The notes under the pieces were generated by a model. The model was not told the DNA's origin, did not search any database, and saw nothing but the letters and a program-made list of their open reading frames with translations. The translations under genes and the position numbers were made by a program. A stretch of DNA of 39,181 nt from JBHIBD01 sp046758865 (GTDB lineage Bacteria; Planctomycetota; Brocadiia; Brocadiales; Bathyanammoxibiaceae), in the NCBI GenBank assembly GCA_046758865.1, contig JBHIBD010000013.1, positions 1 to 39,181 on the forward strand, written 5' to 3'. Shown one piece after another: positions 31,215-39,140 of this stretch; positions within the stretch are counted from its first letter, which is position 1, and each line of letters opens with the position of its first letter.

Positions 31215-34100
31215 ATGCCTGAGAAGAAAGACCCCGTAGAACAAAAATCATACGCTAAGCTGTTTATCTTTTCCGTGCTGTTTTTGGTAGTTTCCACCCT
31301 TTGGGCTGTATACGATGAGACAATAGGCAGGAGGCCGTGGAAGCATTACCAGAAGGAGTTCCTGGCCCTGGCAGAGGAGAAATCCCTGAGAGACCTGAAG
31401 GATGCGCAGGCTGCCATGACTACTGATGAGTACAAGAATTTAAGCCAGGAATACCAGAAGATTGCTAAGGCATTTGAAGATAATCCTGAGAGACAGGCGA
31501 AGGTTAAGGAGCTAAAAGATATAGACGTGGAAATGACTGAACTACTCCACGAGCTGCAACTCCACCGCGGTAAGTACCAGTCTATAGTGTATGTAATGGA
31601 GAAGTTACCCGAGGGCGAGAAGAAGCACGAACTGTTGCACCAGGCCCAGGGTCTGGAGCCTCATATAGAGGCAATCAATGCAAAGATGGCCGCCAATCAG
31701 GTGAGGAAAAAGGAGTTGAGGAAAGAACTCGCTGAGATGGCCAAGGAGAAGAATGCATTTGAGGAGAAGTTGCGTGCATACCAGGCTCGAATTGAGGGCA
31801 TTCAACGCTTTCGAGAGGTCCTAAAGAGGGAAAAGATAGAAATAAAGCAGATAGCGAACAACGATCTGGGCGTGATAGACCGGTGTCACAGTTGTCATGC
31901 AGGCGTAAACAGAAAGGGCTTCGATGATGCCCCTGAGCCCTTTAGGACACATCCCATGGTCTTTACACTCCCTCCCCTCGGCCCCGGGCTCGGTGAGAGG
32001 GGCATTCTCAATGTCCACCCCATGGAGGTTTTTGGCTGTACCCCTTGCCATAGGGGACAGGGTTATGCCACTACCGCTGCCTATAAGGCACACGGAGACC
32101 TGGAGTACTGGGATTACCCAATGCTCCATGAGGAATACACCCAGGCGGCCTGCTTTAAGTGCCACGACTATGAGGTTGATATACCTGGCGCAGAGGTACT
32201 TTCACTAGGACGGAGGTTATTCCACGAGACCGGTTGCATCGGCTGCCACTCGGTGAGTGCCTTGGGTAGGGAGGATAAGACCCGATTCATAGGACCTAGA
32301 TTGGATGAGCTTAGTACAAAGGTATACGCGGGTTGGGTGGACTCCTGGCTTGATGACCCCAGGTCTTTTAGGTCGGCTACAAGGATGCCGCGCTTCTTCC
32401 TGAACGAGGAGGAGAGATTAAATATAGCGTCGTATCTATGGCAGATATCAAAGGCCTCTTCTGGGGCTGTGGAGCCTCCAGAGGTGGATGAAGACGTGGT
32501 AGAGGAGGGCCAGGCAAGCTTTGAGACCAGGGGATGTCTTGGTTGCCACAGAATCGGCGATAAGGGCAGCCAATTTGCCCCTGACCTCAGCAACGTGGGC
32601 GAGAAGATAAGGTATGATTACCTCAGCAGCTGGATAGCCGACCCCAAAAAGCATCAGCCCGAGGGCCGTATGCCCAGCTTGCGCTTGGATAAAGAAGAGG
32701 CAGATAAGATAGCTGCTTACCTCGTCACTCTTAAGAGTAATGAACCCAAGATAGAGGCGGTTGACTTAAGCGACTCAGAGAGGGCTAAGGCCGGCTTTAA
32801 GCTTATTACCCGTTACGGGTGCTTTGGTTGTCACCCAATTAAAGGTTTGGAGAGCAGGGGTAAAATAGGTGCAGACCTGTCCGAAGAAGGGTTCAAGACC
32901 GTAGAGCGTTTTGATTTTGCCCTGCTGGAGCATGAGCTTTTAGAGAGTATTGGCCATGAGTATGTAAGGGAAAACGTCTCTCAGTCACGTAAAATATGGC
33001 TCACCACAAAACTGAAGAACCCTCGCATCTTTGACGAGGGCAAGTATAAGAAGCCCGAGGACATGCTACGAATGCCCGACCCCAGCCTAACGGATGAAGA
33101 GATCAAGGCCCTTGTGACCTTTATCATGGGCCTAACAGGTGAGAGAATGCCCGCCGAGTATAAACGTAAACTGTCTGAGAGGAAGAAGGCCGAGGTAGAC
33201 GGCACCTTCCTTATCAGGAGATATAACTGCGTTGGATGCCACCCCTTCACCCTGGAGAAACTTACGCTCGAAGACGGTACAAAGGTAGAAGGGATGGCAA
33301 AACTGGAGGAAGAAGATACCCTGTTCTTCCAGCTCTGGCACGACTACCCTGAGCTGGGTAAGAAGCTGGGGGAAAACATTGCAGTAGAGCTTGACGAGAT
33401 AAAGGAACGCATCCCCACCATGGGTGGGGAGATAGTTTCTTATATAATAGAGTGGTTGGAGGAGGAAGAGGATTTGGTGCCTGAAGAGGCCCGGGCCTTT
33501 GCACCTCCATTCCTCTACGGGGAAGGTAAAAGAGTTCAGCCCGATTGGTTGTACAGGTTTGTGCAGGCGCCGTATTTCCTCAGGCCATGGCTGAACGTCA
33601 GGATGCCCACCTTCGGTCTGTCAAAGGAAGAGGCCGGTATACTTGCCAGGTTCTTTGCTCTAAGTGATGACCAGGAGTATCCTTACGAGAGGCTAGAGGA
33701 GAGGGAGCAGGCGTATGTGGATATAAGGTGTGCCATGGACCCACAGCACTACGTCAAGGCCAAGGCACTGATGGATTCGAAGGACGTCAATTGTGGCTCA
33801 TGCCACGTTCGTGGGGAGTTGAAGCCCGAGGGAGACCCGTCGGGTTGGGCACCAGACCTTGCGTTGGCCCGTGAGCGCCTGAGGCCCGGTTGGATTCGTG
33901 AATGGCTCATGAACCCCCAAAGGATACAGGTAGGCACCAAGATGCCCAAATTTCCATGGGGTGAGTTCCAGGATATCTTTCCAGGAAAACCTGAGGAGCA
34001 GGTGGAGGCGATAAAAGACCTAATAATGAGCCCCGGCGACCTGCTTACCGCTCCACCAGCAACCACAGAGTTGGGAGGGAGTAAAGAAGGTGGCATATAA
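31215..34100 (+). CDS. Membrane-anchored octaheme cytochrome c
   Basis: A 961-residue protein. One N-terminal anchor (residues 14-33) is followed by a long coiled coil (about 45-215, rich in Glu, Lys and Leu) and then eight CxxCH heme motifs: CHSCH (224), CTPCH (275), CFKCH (313), CIGCH (341), CLGCH (441), CFGCH (536), CVGCH near 680 and CGSCH near 856. Several belong to repeated class I cytochrome domains with downstream Met ligands (ATRMPRF, EGRMPSL, VRMPTFGL, TKMPKFPW). It replaces cytochrome c1 of the complex and, with its length and coiled-coil stalk, could bridge the bc complex and the NXR-like enzyme. The start is 11 bases after the cytochrome b gene; the ribosome site (AGAGAAG) is weak. 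Confidence 0.88.
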   Translation: MPEKKDPVEQKSYAKLFIFSVLFLVVSTLWAVYDETIGRRPWKHYQKEFLALAEEKSLRDLKDAQAAMTTDEYKNLSQEYQKIAKAFEDNPERQAKVKELKDIDVEMTELLHELQLHRGKYQSIVYVMEKLPEGEKKHELLHQAQGLEPHIEAINAKMAANQVRKKELRKELAEMAKEKNAFEEKLRAYQARIEGIQRFREVLKREKIEIKQIANNDLGVIDRCHSCHAGVNRKGFDDAPEPFRTHPMVFTLPPLGPGLGERGILNVHPMEVFGCTPCHRGQGYATTAAYKAHGDLEYWDYPMLHEEYTQAACFKCHDYEVDIPGAEVLSLGRRLFHETGCIGCHSVSALGREDKTRFIGPRLDELSTKVYAGWVDSWLDDPRSFRSATRMPRFFLNEEERLNIASYLWQISKASSGAVEPPEVDEDVVEEGQASFETRGCLGCHRIGDKGSQFAPDLSNVGEKIRYDYLSSWIADPKKHQPEGRMPSLRLDKEEADKIAAYLVTLKSNEPKIEAVDLSDSERAKAGFKLITRYGCFGCHPIKGLESRGKIGADLSEEGFKTVERFDFALLEHELLESIGHEYVRENVSQSRKIWLTTKLKNPRIFDEGKYKKPEDMLRMPDPSLTDEEIKALVTFIMGLTGERMPAEYKRKLSERKKAEVDGTFLIRRYNCVGCHPFTLEKLTLEDGTKVEGMAKLEEEDTLFFQLWHDYPELGKKLGENIAVELDEIKERIPTMGGEIVSYIIEWLEEEEDLVPEEARAFAPPFLYGEGKRVQPDWLYRFVQAPYFLRPWLNVRMPTFGLSKEEAGILARFFALSDDQEYPYERLEEREQAYVDIRCAMDPQHYVKAKALMDSKDVNCGSCHVRGELKPEGDPSGWAPDLALARERLRPGWIREWLMNPQRIQVGTKMPKFPWGEFQDIFPGKPEEQVEAIKDLIMSPGDLLTAPPATTELGGSKEGGI

Positions 34101-34560
34101 CATTACCGATAAGTGCATAGGCTGTACGATATGTGCCAAGAAGTGCCCTGTGGGCGCTATTACTGGGTCGTCAAAGAAGTTGCACGTCATAGACCCGGTG
34201 ATTTGCATTGACTGTGGTGTATGCGGCAGCTATTGCCCTGTGGATTGTATATACGACGAAAAAGGTCAACAGACCTTCAAAATAAAGAAGGGTAGACCTG
34301 TCGCAGTGGTGATACCCGAGCGCTGTAGTGGTTGTGAGAATTGTGTGAATGTGTGTCCCTTTAACTGCCTGGAGATGGTTGCGGACACGTCTGTTAATGC
34401 CTATTATAGGGTATCGTACAATGCCCGTCCGAAGGACTGTGTGGCCTGTAGGATGTGCGAGATGGTGTGCGGTGATAAGGAGGCCATTCAGGTCCGCTGG
34501 CCAGACGGCGAACAATGCACCACCCTCTCAAGGGAAATCCCTCAAGAAACCGAGGGTTGA
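34090..34560 (+). CDS. Polyferredoxin with four [4Fe-4S] motifs
   Basis: A 156-residue protein with four cysteine sets: 9/12/15/19, 39/42/45/49, 79/82/85/89 and 117/120/123/127, each in the CxxCxxCxxxC form (CIGCTICAKKC, CIDCGVCGSYC, CSGCENCVNVC, CVACRMCEMVC). There is no signal peptide, so it should sit on the cytoplasmic face. The start is GTG 34090, overlapping the octaheme gene by 11 bases, so its synthesis is coupled to it. Similar ferredoxins accompany bc-type complexes of anammox bacteria and could let the complex exchange electrons with low-potential cytoplasmic carriers. Confidence 0.88.
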   Translation: MAYNITDKCIGCTICAKKCPVGAITGSSKKLHVIDPVICIDCGVCGSYCPVDCIYDEKGQQTFKIKKGRPVAVVIPERCSGCENCVNVCPFNCLEMVADTSVNAYYRVSYNARPKDCVACRMCEMVCGDKEAIQVRWPDGEQCTTLSREIPQETEG

Positions 34561-34606
34561 GAATTGGCCTGTCTTGTTAGGGTGATGATTAAGAGGAGAG
34601 GAAGAC

Positions 34607-35404
34607 ATGCTTAAGAGGATCTATTTGACCTTTGTGGTAATGATATTAGGGGCCTGGGTCATTGGGTTTGCTTTCATGCCCTATGCCCAGGGTGCCTATG
34701 AGGAAATAGAGGTGGCTAATGGGGGCACTATAAACGGTGTTGTAAGGCTTGTGGGTGATATACCTGCTCCTGAGGAGATTAATGTTGACAAAGACCCAGA
34801 GGTTTGTGCTGTACACACTCCAAGATACTATGAGAAGTTAATTGTAGATAGTGCTAGCAAGGGCATAAAGAACGCTGTAGTTTATTTGCATAAGGTCGGG
34901 AAGGGAAAAAAGTGGGAGCTTGCAGACCTGCCCTCTGAAACAGATAAAAAGCGGATGGCAGAAAGACATTTTACCTTGAACCAGAAGGAATGCACCTTTT
35001 ACCCTCATGTTCAGATTATTCCCGTCAAGAGCAGTGTTGAGCTGAGGAATGGCGACCCCCTGATGCACAACCTTCATTCATATTCCATGAAGAACAGCTC
35101 CTTTAATGAGAGTATTCCGGGGGGTGGTCAGCCGATTGCCAAGACTTTCCAGTTTAGGGAGGTAGTAAAGGTTGGGTGCGATGTCCACAAATGGATGAGC
35201 GCATGGATAGTGGTGCGGGATAATCCGTATTTCTGTCTTACCGGGGATGATGGCAGCTATAAGATAACGGGCATACCTCCCGGAGAATATAAGTTAAGGA
35301 TTTGGCACGAGGCCTTTAAGAAAAAAGAGCTCAAGGCCCAGAAAAAGAAAGTAAAGGTAGAGGCAGGAAAGGAGATAAAAATAGACTTCGAACTCTCATC
35401 GTAG
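34607..35404 (+). CDS. Exported cupredoxin with C-terminal carboxypeptidase-regulatory-like domain
   Basis: A 265-residue exported protein. The signal peptide is residues 1-29. The cupredoxin domain has candidate type 1 copper ligands His154 (MHNLHSYS), Cys191, His194 and Met197 (GCDVHKWM). The C-terminal beta-sandwich (about 210-265: DDGSYKITGIPPGEYKLRIWHE) is of the CarboxypepD_reg type. It is a small blue-copper electron carrier or adhesin-like protein of the methylamine-utilisation family. Ribosome site AAGAGGAG. It is the last gene before the terminator at 35506, so it should be made with the NXR-like/bc operon and may serve as its soluble electron partner. Confidence 0.82.
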   Translation: MLKRIYLTFVVMILGAWVIGFAFMPYAQGAYEEIEVANGGTINGVVRLVGDIPAPEEINVDKDPEVCAVHTPRYYEKLIVDSASKGIKNAVVYLHKVGKGKKWELADLPSETDKKRMAERHFTLNQKECTFYPHVQIIPVKSSVELRNGDPLMHNLHSYSMKNSSFNESIPGGGQPIAKTFQFREVVKVGCDVHKWMSAWIVVRDNPYFCLTGDDGSYKITGIPPGEYKLRIWHEAFKKKELKAQKKKVKVEAGKEIKIDFELSS

Positions 35405-35505
35405 AAAAATTTAGTGTAGCTTTTCTCCGGCCCACTGGTCACCTTAGAGAAGAATAAGCACACATGGTTTTACACCTAAGGCGTTCAGGGGGCTGGCCTT
35501 ATATA

Positions 35506-35540
35506 AAGGCCTTCTGTTATAGGAGGCCTTTTTTATTTTA
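35506..35540 (+). terminator. Rho-independent terminator of the NXR-like operon
   Basis: A 9-base stem AAGGCCTTC/GGAGGCCTT (one G-U pair) with loop TGTTATA, followed by TTTTTATTTT. It closes the operon about 100 bases after the cupredoxin stop. Confidence 0.85.
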
Positions 35541-35641
35541 TGAGTTTTCAAAGAGCCTTGCAATTATTAACACATTGTGGGAAATTATGTACCTAGACTA
35601 GCTGGTTTAACGTGGTAAGGAAACATTAAGGGGGGTCTTGG

Positions 35642-36028
35642 ATGAGAGTGGTCAAGAAGGTATCGGTATGCGTATGTGTCCTTACTTTAGTGACTATGGT
35701 GGCGGTTTTGGCCCCATTCCTCGGCCATTCTTCGGCGTATGCAGGATACAAGAAGATAGAGTTGAATGTGAAGGGGATGACGAGTTACGCCAGCATAACC
35801 AAGATAAAAGAGGCCCTGGCAGGGGTGAAGGGTGTAAAGAAGGCTTACGTAGATTTCAGGAACGAAAGGGCCATTGTGACCGTGAAAAAAGGTACGGACC
35901 CCAAGGCATTGGTTAGCGCAATAAAAAAGGCAGGTTTTAAGGCATATGTGGCGGAAAAGGTAGAGGAGAAGAAGAAAGAAGAACACCCCTACGAGGATTT
36001 TGAGATGGATGACCCTGTAGGGTCGTAG
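35642..36028 (+). CDS. Exported HMA-fold protein with SxxS in place of CxxC
   Basis: A 128-residue exported protein. The signal peptide is residues 1-34. The HMA fold is clear: KKIELNVKGMTSYASITKIKEAL, GVKGVKKAYVDFRNERAIVT and ALVSAIKKAGFKAYVAE. At the metal-binding loop the motif is GMT-S48-YA-S51, so both metal-ligating Cys are Ser. The C-terminal tail (KVEEKKKEEHPYEDFEMDD) is strongly charged. Without thiols it cannot bind soft metals in the usual way; it may be structural, may bind another ligand, or may interact with the other HMA proteins. Ribosome site AGGGGGG is 6 bases from the ATG. It has its own terminator downstream. Confidence 0.82.
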   Translation: MRVVKKVSVCVCVLTLVTMVAVLAPFLGHSSAYAGYKKIELNVKGMTSYASITKIKEALAGVKGVKKAYVDFRNERAIVTVKKGTDPKALVSAIKKAGFKAYVAEKVEEKKKEEHPYEDFEMDDPVGS

Positions 36029-36053
36029 ATGATACGAGAGAGGTGAAATGCGC

Positions 36054-36087
36054 AAATGGTCCCTCATTTCTGGGGGGCCATTTTTAT
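36054..36087 (+). terminator. Rho-independent terminator
   Basis: A 10-base stem AAATGGTCCC/GGGGCCATTT (one G-U pair) and a 10-base loop, with a run of five T that begins in the stem. It separates the SxxS HMA gene from the sigma factor gene. Confidence 0.75.
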
Positions 36088-36149
36088 GTCCTCTTGAAAT
36101 CGTGCAATAAAAGGACATGCAGTGGAAATTAGTAAATTAAAGAAAAAGG

Positions 36150-36725
36150 GTGTGGCTAAACGTGCCGAAGGCGAACCCTAAAAAGGCAGAGGAATTTTTG
36201 CAGCTCCTAAGTGAGCACCGAGACAGCTTTTACCGTTTTTGTCTGCATGTTATATGGGATAAAAATAGTGCTGAGGACGTGCTTCAGGATGCCATCCTTT
36301 CTGCTTACAACGGATTCGATAGGTTCAAGCCTGGCACAGATTTCAGGGGTTGGATGTACCGGTTTCTGATAAATAAGATATTTAATCACAACAAGAAATT
36401 CAGAAAGGACCTCCAGCTAAAGGCAGCCTGGCAAGATGTGAACCTTCTGGAGACCCTGGAAAAGGAGTCAGCCTATAGCTCAATCCTCCAAGATCCTCAG
36501 GCACTCTTTGAGAAGTTGGAGGACCGTGTGAAAACGGCACTACTCTCACTGGGCCCGGGAGAGCGCATGGTATTTCTCTTAAGGGCTGTAGAGGGCTTTA
36601 AATATAAAGAGATCGCCGACTTTTTGGGGATACCCTTGGGGACGGTAATGAGTCACCTCTTCCGCGCTAGAGCAAAGTTGAGGGAATCACTGAGCGAGTA
36701 TGCACGGCAAAGGGGATATAAATGA
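36150..36725 (+). CDS. ECF-type RNA polymerase sigma factor
   Basis: A 191-residue sigma-70 family protein with only region 2 (FYRFCLHVIWDKNSAEDVLQDAIL and FRGWMYRFLINKIFNHNKKF) and region 4 (LSLGPGERMVFLLRAVEGFKYKEIADFLGIPLGTVMSHLFRARAKLRE), the ECF layout. It directs polymerase to a small set of promoters when released from its anti-sigma. Start GTG 36150 or GTG 36162; neither has a strong ribosome site. Its stop overlaps the anti-sigma start by 4 bases (ATGA), so the two are coupled. Confidence 0.9.
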   Translation: MWLNVPKANPKKAEEFLQLLSEHRDSFYRFCLHVIWDKNSAEDVLQDAILSAYNGFDRFKPGTDFRGWMYRFLINKIFNHNKKFRKDLQLKAAWQDVNLLETLEKESAYSSILQDPQALFEKLEDRVKTALLSLGPGERMVFLLRAVEGFKYKEIADFLGIPLGTVMSHLFRARAKLRESLSEYARQRGYK

Positions 36726-37498
36726 GGTGTAAGGAATACATAAAATACCTGAGTCCGTACATGGACTCAGAGCTCGACGCCAAGACCTGTGTAGAGATAG
36801 CAGATCATCTGGCCATCTGCCAGGGCTGTCGTAAGCGCTTCGCTCAGGAGCAGGAGGTAGAGAGACTACTGGTGGAGCGGCTTAAGGATGGACGAATGCC
36901 TGAGCATATGTGGAAGGCAATCCAGACAAGTGTCGGTGCCCATGACTATGCCCCCGGCTATGCTGCTAGGAGCAGCATTGTCCTAAGGTGGCTTGTGCCT
37001 GCGATTGCGACAGCGGTCATGGCCATTGGCCTATCGGTCTTCTTTTTCTGGGTCAAAGCACCTGAGGATAGGGATCTTGTCTTGGTCCTGCAGGGGGTTC
37101 ATGAGAGGTATTTGAGGGATGAAATAGCAGTGGCAAGGGATGTAGTCTGGCCAGAGGATTTTAGACAGATGTCCCTTCTCGGTTGGATGCCGCAGTCAGG
37201 AAACATAGGTGGGCACGATGTGAAACTACTGAGTGGAAGGCCGTATTACCTTAAGGACGTGGAGGTGGCCTTTCTTGAGTATCGGTGCTGCGGTGAACCT
37301 GTTTTGGTATTCATCCTGCGCAAGGAGGACCTGGATAACTTCCCGCAGACCAAGGATTTGTTAGAGAGGAACAGGGGCCTGGCAAATATAGCGCTTGAAG
37401 ACACAAACCTGGTCATGATAGACGTGGGTGAGGCGGTGGTTTACGGTATATCGTCTCACGAGCTTAACACCCTTTTAAAGGCCTTTGAGCGGGTCTAA
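36722..37498 (+). CDS. Membrane anti-sigma factor with zinc-finger (zf-HC2) domain
   Basis: A 258-residue protein. The N-terminal anti-sigma domain has Cys3, His29, Cys33 and Cys36 (HLAICQGC), the zinc site of ZAS anti-sigma factors. One transmembrane helix lies at about 87-110 (WLVPAIATAVMAIGLSVFFFW). The outer part (about 115-258) is a single alpha/beta domain with an adjacent cysteine pair in EYRCCGEPVLVFILRK (about 190). It binds the sigma factor and releases it on a periplasmic signal. The Cys pair and the next gene, an exported metal-binding protein, suggest a metal or thiol-redox signal; this is inference. Confidence 0.85.
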   Translation: MRCKEYIKYLSPYMDSELDAKTCVEIADHLAICQGCRKRFAQEQEVERLLVERLKDGRMPEHMWKAIQTSVGAHDYAPGYAARSSIVLRWLVPAIATAVMAIGLSVFFFWVKAPEDRDLVLVLQGVHERYLRDEIAVARDVVWPEDFRQMSLLGWMPQSGNIGGHDVKLLSGRPYYLKDVEVAFLEYRCCGEPVLVFILRKEDLDNFPQTKDLLERNRGLANIALEDTNLVMIDVGEAVVYGISSHELNTLLKAFERV

Positions 37499-37558
37499 AC
37501 AGAGGTATGTCTGTGTGCTGTGCCTTTTATTAAAGTGAGAGAGTAGAAAGGAGATAGA

Positions 37559-37897
37559 ATGAAGGTAATCGGAAGGATGTTAGTTGCTGTTGCTGCAGTG
37601 TCTTTAGTAGTTGCTTTACCTGTTGGGATTTCTGTATTTTATAATCCAACGACGGTGGCGGCTGAGGATTTAGAAAACGTTCACCTGGATATTAAGGGGA
37701 TGGTCTGTGGAGCCTGCTCGGCAAAGGTAAAAACCGCACTGACCAAATTACCAGAGGTAAAAGAGGCCGATGTGAGCTGGAAGGGCGGCGGAGCGGACCT
37801 CAAGGTCACGAAAGGCTCCGACCATATGGCCCTTATGAAGGCGGTGGAGAATGCGGGCTTCACCGTTTCCGGAGTGCAGTGCGAATGTAAGGCTTAG
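37559..37897 (+). CDS. Exported HMA-domain metal-binding protein (CxxC)
   Basis: A 112-residue exported protein. A signal peptide or anchor occupies residues 1-35. The HMA domain has the standard motif GMVCGACSAKV (Cys50, Cys53), VSWKGGGADLKVT and AVENAGFTVSG, and ends with an extra CxC (Cys108, Cys110) right at the C terminus. It resembles MerP-like or CopZ-like periplasmic metal carriers. Ribosome site AAAGGAG. It lies 60 bases after the anti-sigma gene and before a strong terminator, so it is probably co-transcribed with the sigma/anti-sigma pair. Confidence 0.88.
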   Translation: MKVIGRMLVAVAAVSLVVALPVGISVFYNPTTVAAEDLENVHLDIKGMVCGACSAKVKTALTKLPEVKEADVSWKGGGADLKVTKGSDHMALMKAVENAGFTVSGVQCECKA

Positions 37898-37948
37898 GAG
37901 TAGATTTGAATCCACCTTACGTTAAGTTCTCAGCAGCAGTTTAATGTT

Positions 37949-37985
37949 GAAGGGGCCTTCGTTAAGAAGGCCCCTTCTTTTATTG
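37949..37985 (+). terminator. Strong Rho-independent terminator
   Basis: A perfect 12-base stem GAAGGGGCCTTC/GAAGGCCCCTTC with loop GTTAA, followed by TTTTATT. It ends the sigma/anti-sigma/HMA transcript. Confidence 0.92.
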
Positions 37986-38031
37986 GTTTCATCTTGCGCT
38001 AAGCGCCCAGGGGAAATATAATTGCAAGCCT

Positions 38032-39072
38032 ATGAAAAATAACAGATTAGTGTCATTAGTAAAAGGTGAAGACAGGTCAAGCAATATATCCGGAGCACTT
38101 GAGCTTATCAAGGGGGACCTGGACGTAATAAGTGACAAGAGAAGGATACTTATAAAGCCTAACCTACTGTCCTCCGGCGACCCCGGAGGGAATACAGATG
38201 TTGAGACGGTTAGGAGCATCATCAAATTTCTTGCGGATAATTATGGCAATTTTGCCCAAAAGGAAGTTGTTATATTCGAGGGGAGTGCCGGTGCATTCTA
38301 CGGTGGCACTACTACAAGGGAAGTGTTTGAGAAATTCGGTTATCCAGACCTAGAGAAGGAGTTCAGGAACGTCAAGTTGGAGTGCATAGAGGATTTCTCT
38401 GAGTTCGCTCCTCTTCAAATCTACACGTTGGGAGGAGTTGCGACCATAGGTGTGGTGAGGCACGTGGTTGAAGACTTTGATTACAGGATATCGGTCAACC
38501 TACCTAAGACCCACAACTACGCCATTGCAACCCTTGGGATAAAGAATATGGTTGGGGTAATCAAGCAGTGCGATAAGTCTATGGTTCACGGCATGATAGT
38601 TGCAAGTTCCGACGGTAATGGCAAGAAGACGATATTCGATTATGTTCCTACTTGGGCCATATCCTTCCTGAGGAGACGGGCGATGGGGTTGGTAGAGCGA
38701 ATAATAAGATACGTGCCTTCGTACCGACAGGGAGTAAAACTGATACACAAGAATATAGTGGCCATGGCCAAGGTGGTCTGGCCCGACTTGGTTGTGCTTG
38801 ATGGCCTATACGGGATGGAGGGTAAGGGTCCTGGGGGCGGTGATTTAGTAAGGATGAACCTGGCTATTGCCTCAACGGACCCTGTGAAGGCAGATGCCGT
38901 TGGGGCGAGGGTCATGGGAATAAACCCGGTGGACATCGGCTATCTGTACTATCTCCACGAAGAGGGATTGGGTGACCTATCCCTGGAGGGCCTAGTGGGG
39001 GAGAGGCCAGAGGAAGTGGCAATGAACTTCAAGATGCACCCCACCTATGACATCCAGAGTCAGTGGCGGTAG
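38032..39072 (+). CDS. DUF362 protein without ferredoxin domain
   Basis: A 346-residue protein of unknown function. DUF362 motifs are seen: KRRILIKPNLLSSGDPGGNTD (near 36), VVIFEGSAGAFYGGTTTREVF, RISVNLPKTHNYAIATLGIKN, VVLDGLYGMEGKGPGGGD and IASTDPVKADAVGARVMG. These match the order in the other DUF362 protein (1319-2521), but the C-terminal Fe-S domain is absent and a basic/hydrophobic insert (about 200-235) is present. There is no signal peptide. No clear ribosome site precedes the ATG. It is followed by a tRNA gene. Confidence 0.8.
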   Translation: MKNNRLVSLVKGEDRSSNISGALELIKGDLDVISDKRRILIKPNLLSSGDPGGNTDVETVRSIIKFLADNYGNFAQKEVVIFEGSAGAFYGGTTTREVFEKFGYPDLEKEFRNVKLECIEDFSEFAPLQIYTLGGVATIGVVRHVVEDFDYRISVNLPKTHNYAIATLGIKNMVGVIKQCDKSMVHGMIVASSDGNGKKTIFDYVPTWAISFLRRRAMGLVERIIRYVPSYRQGVKLIHKNIVAMAKVVWPDLVVLDGLYGMEGKGPGGGDLVRMNLAIASTDPVKADAVGARVMGINPVDIGYLYYLHEEGLGDLSLEGLVGERPEEVAMNFKMHPTYDIQSQWR

Positions 39073-39140
39073 TCTGGACTGTAGCAGGAATATTTGATAC
39101 TTGACAAGGAATCGCTGTGGTAAGAGAGATGTTTTGAGAT

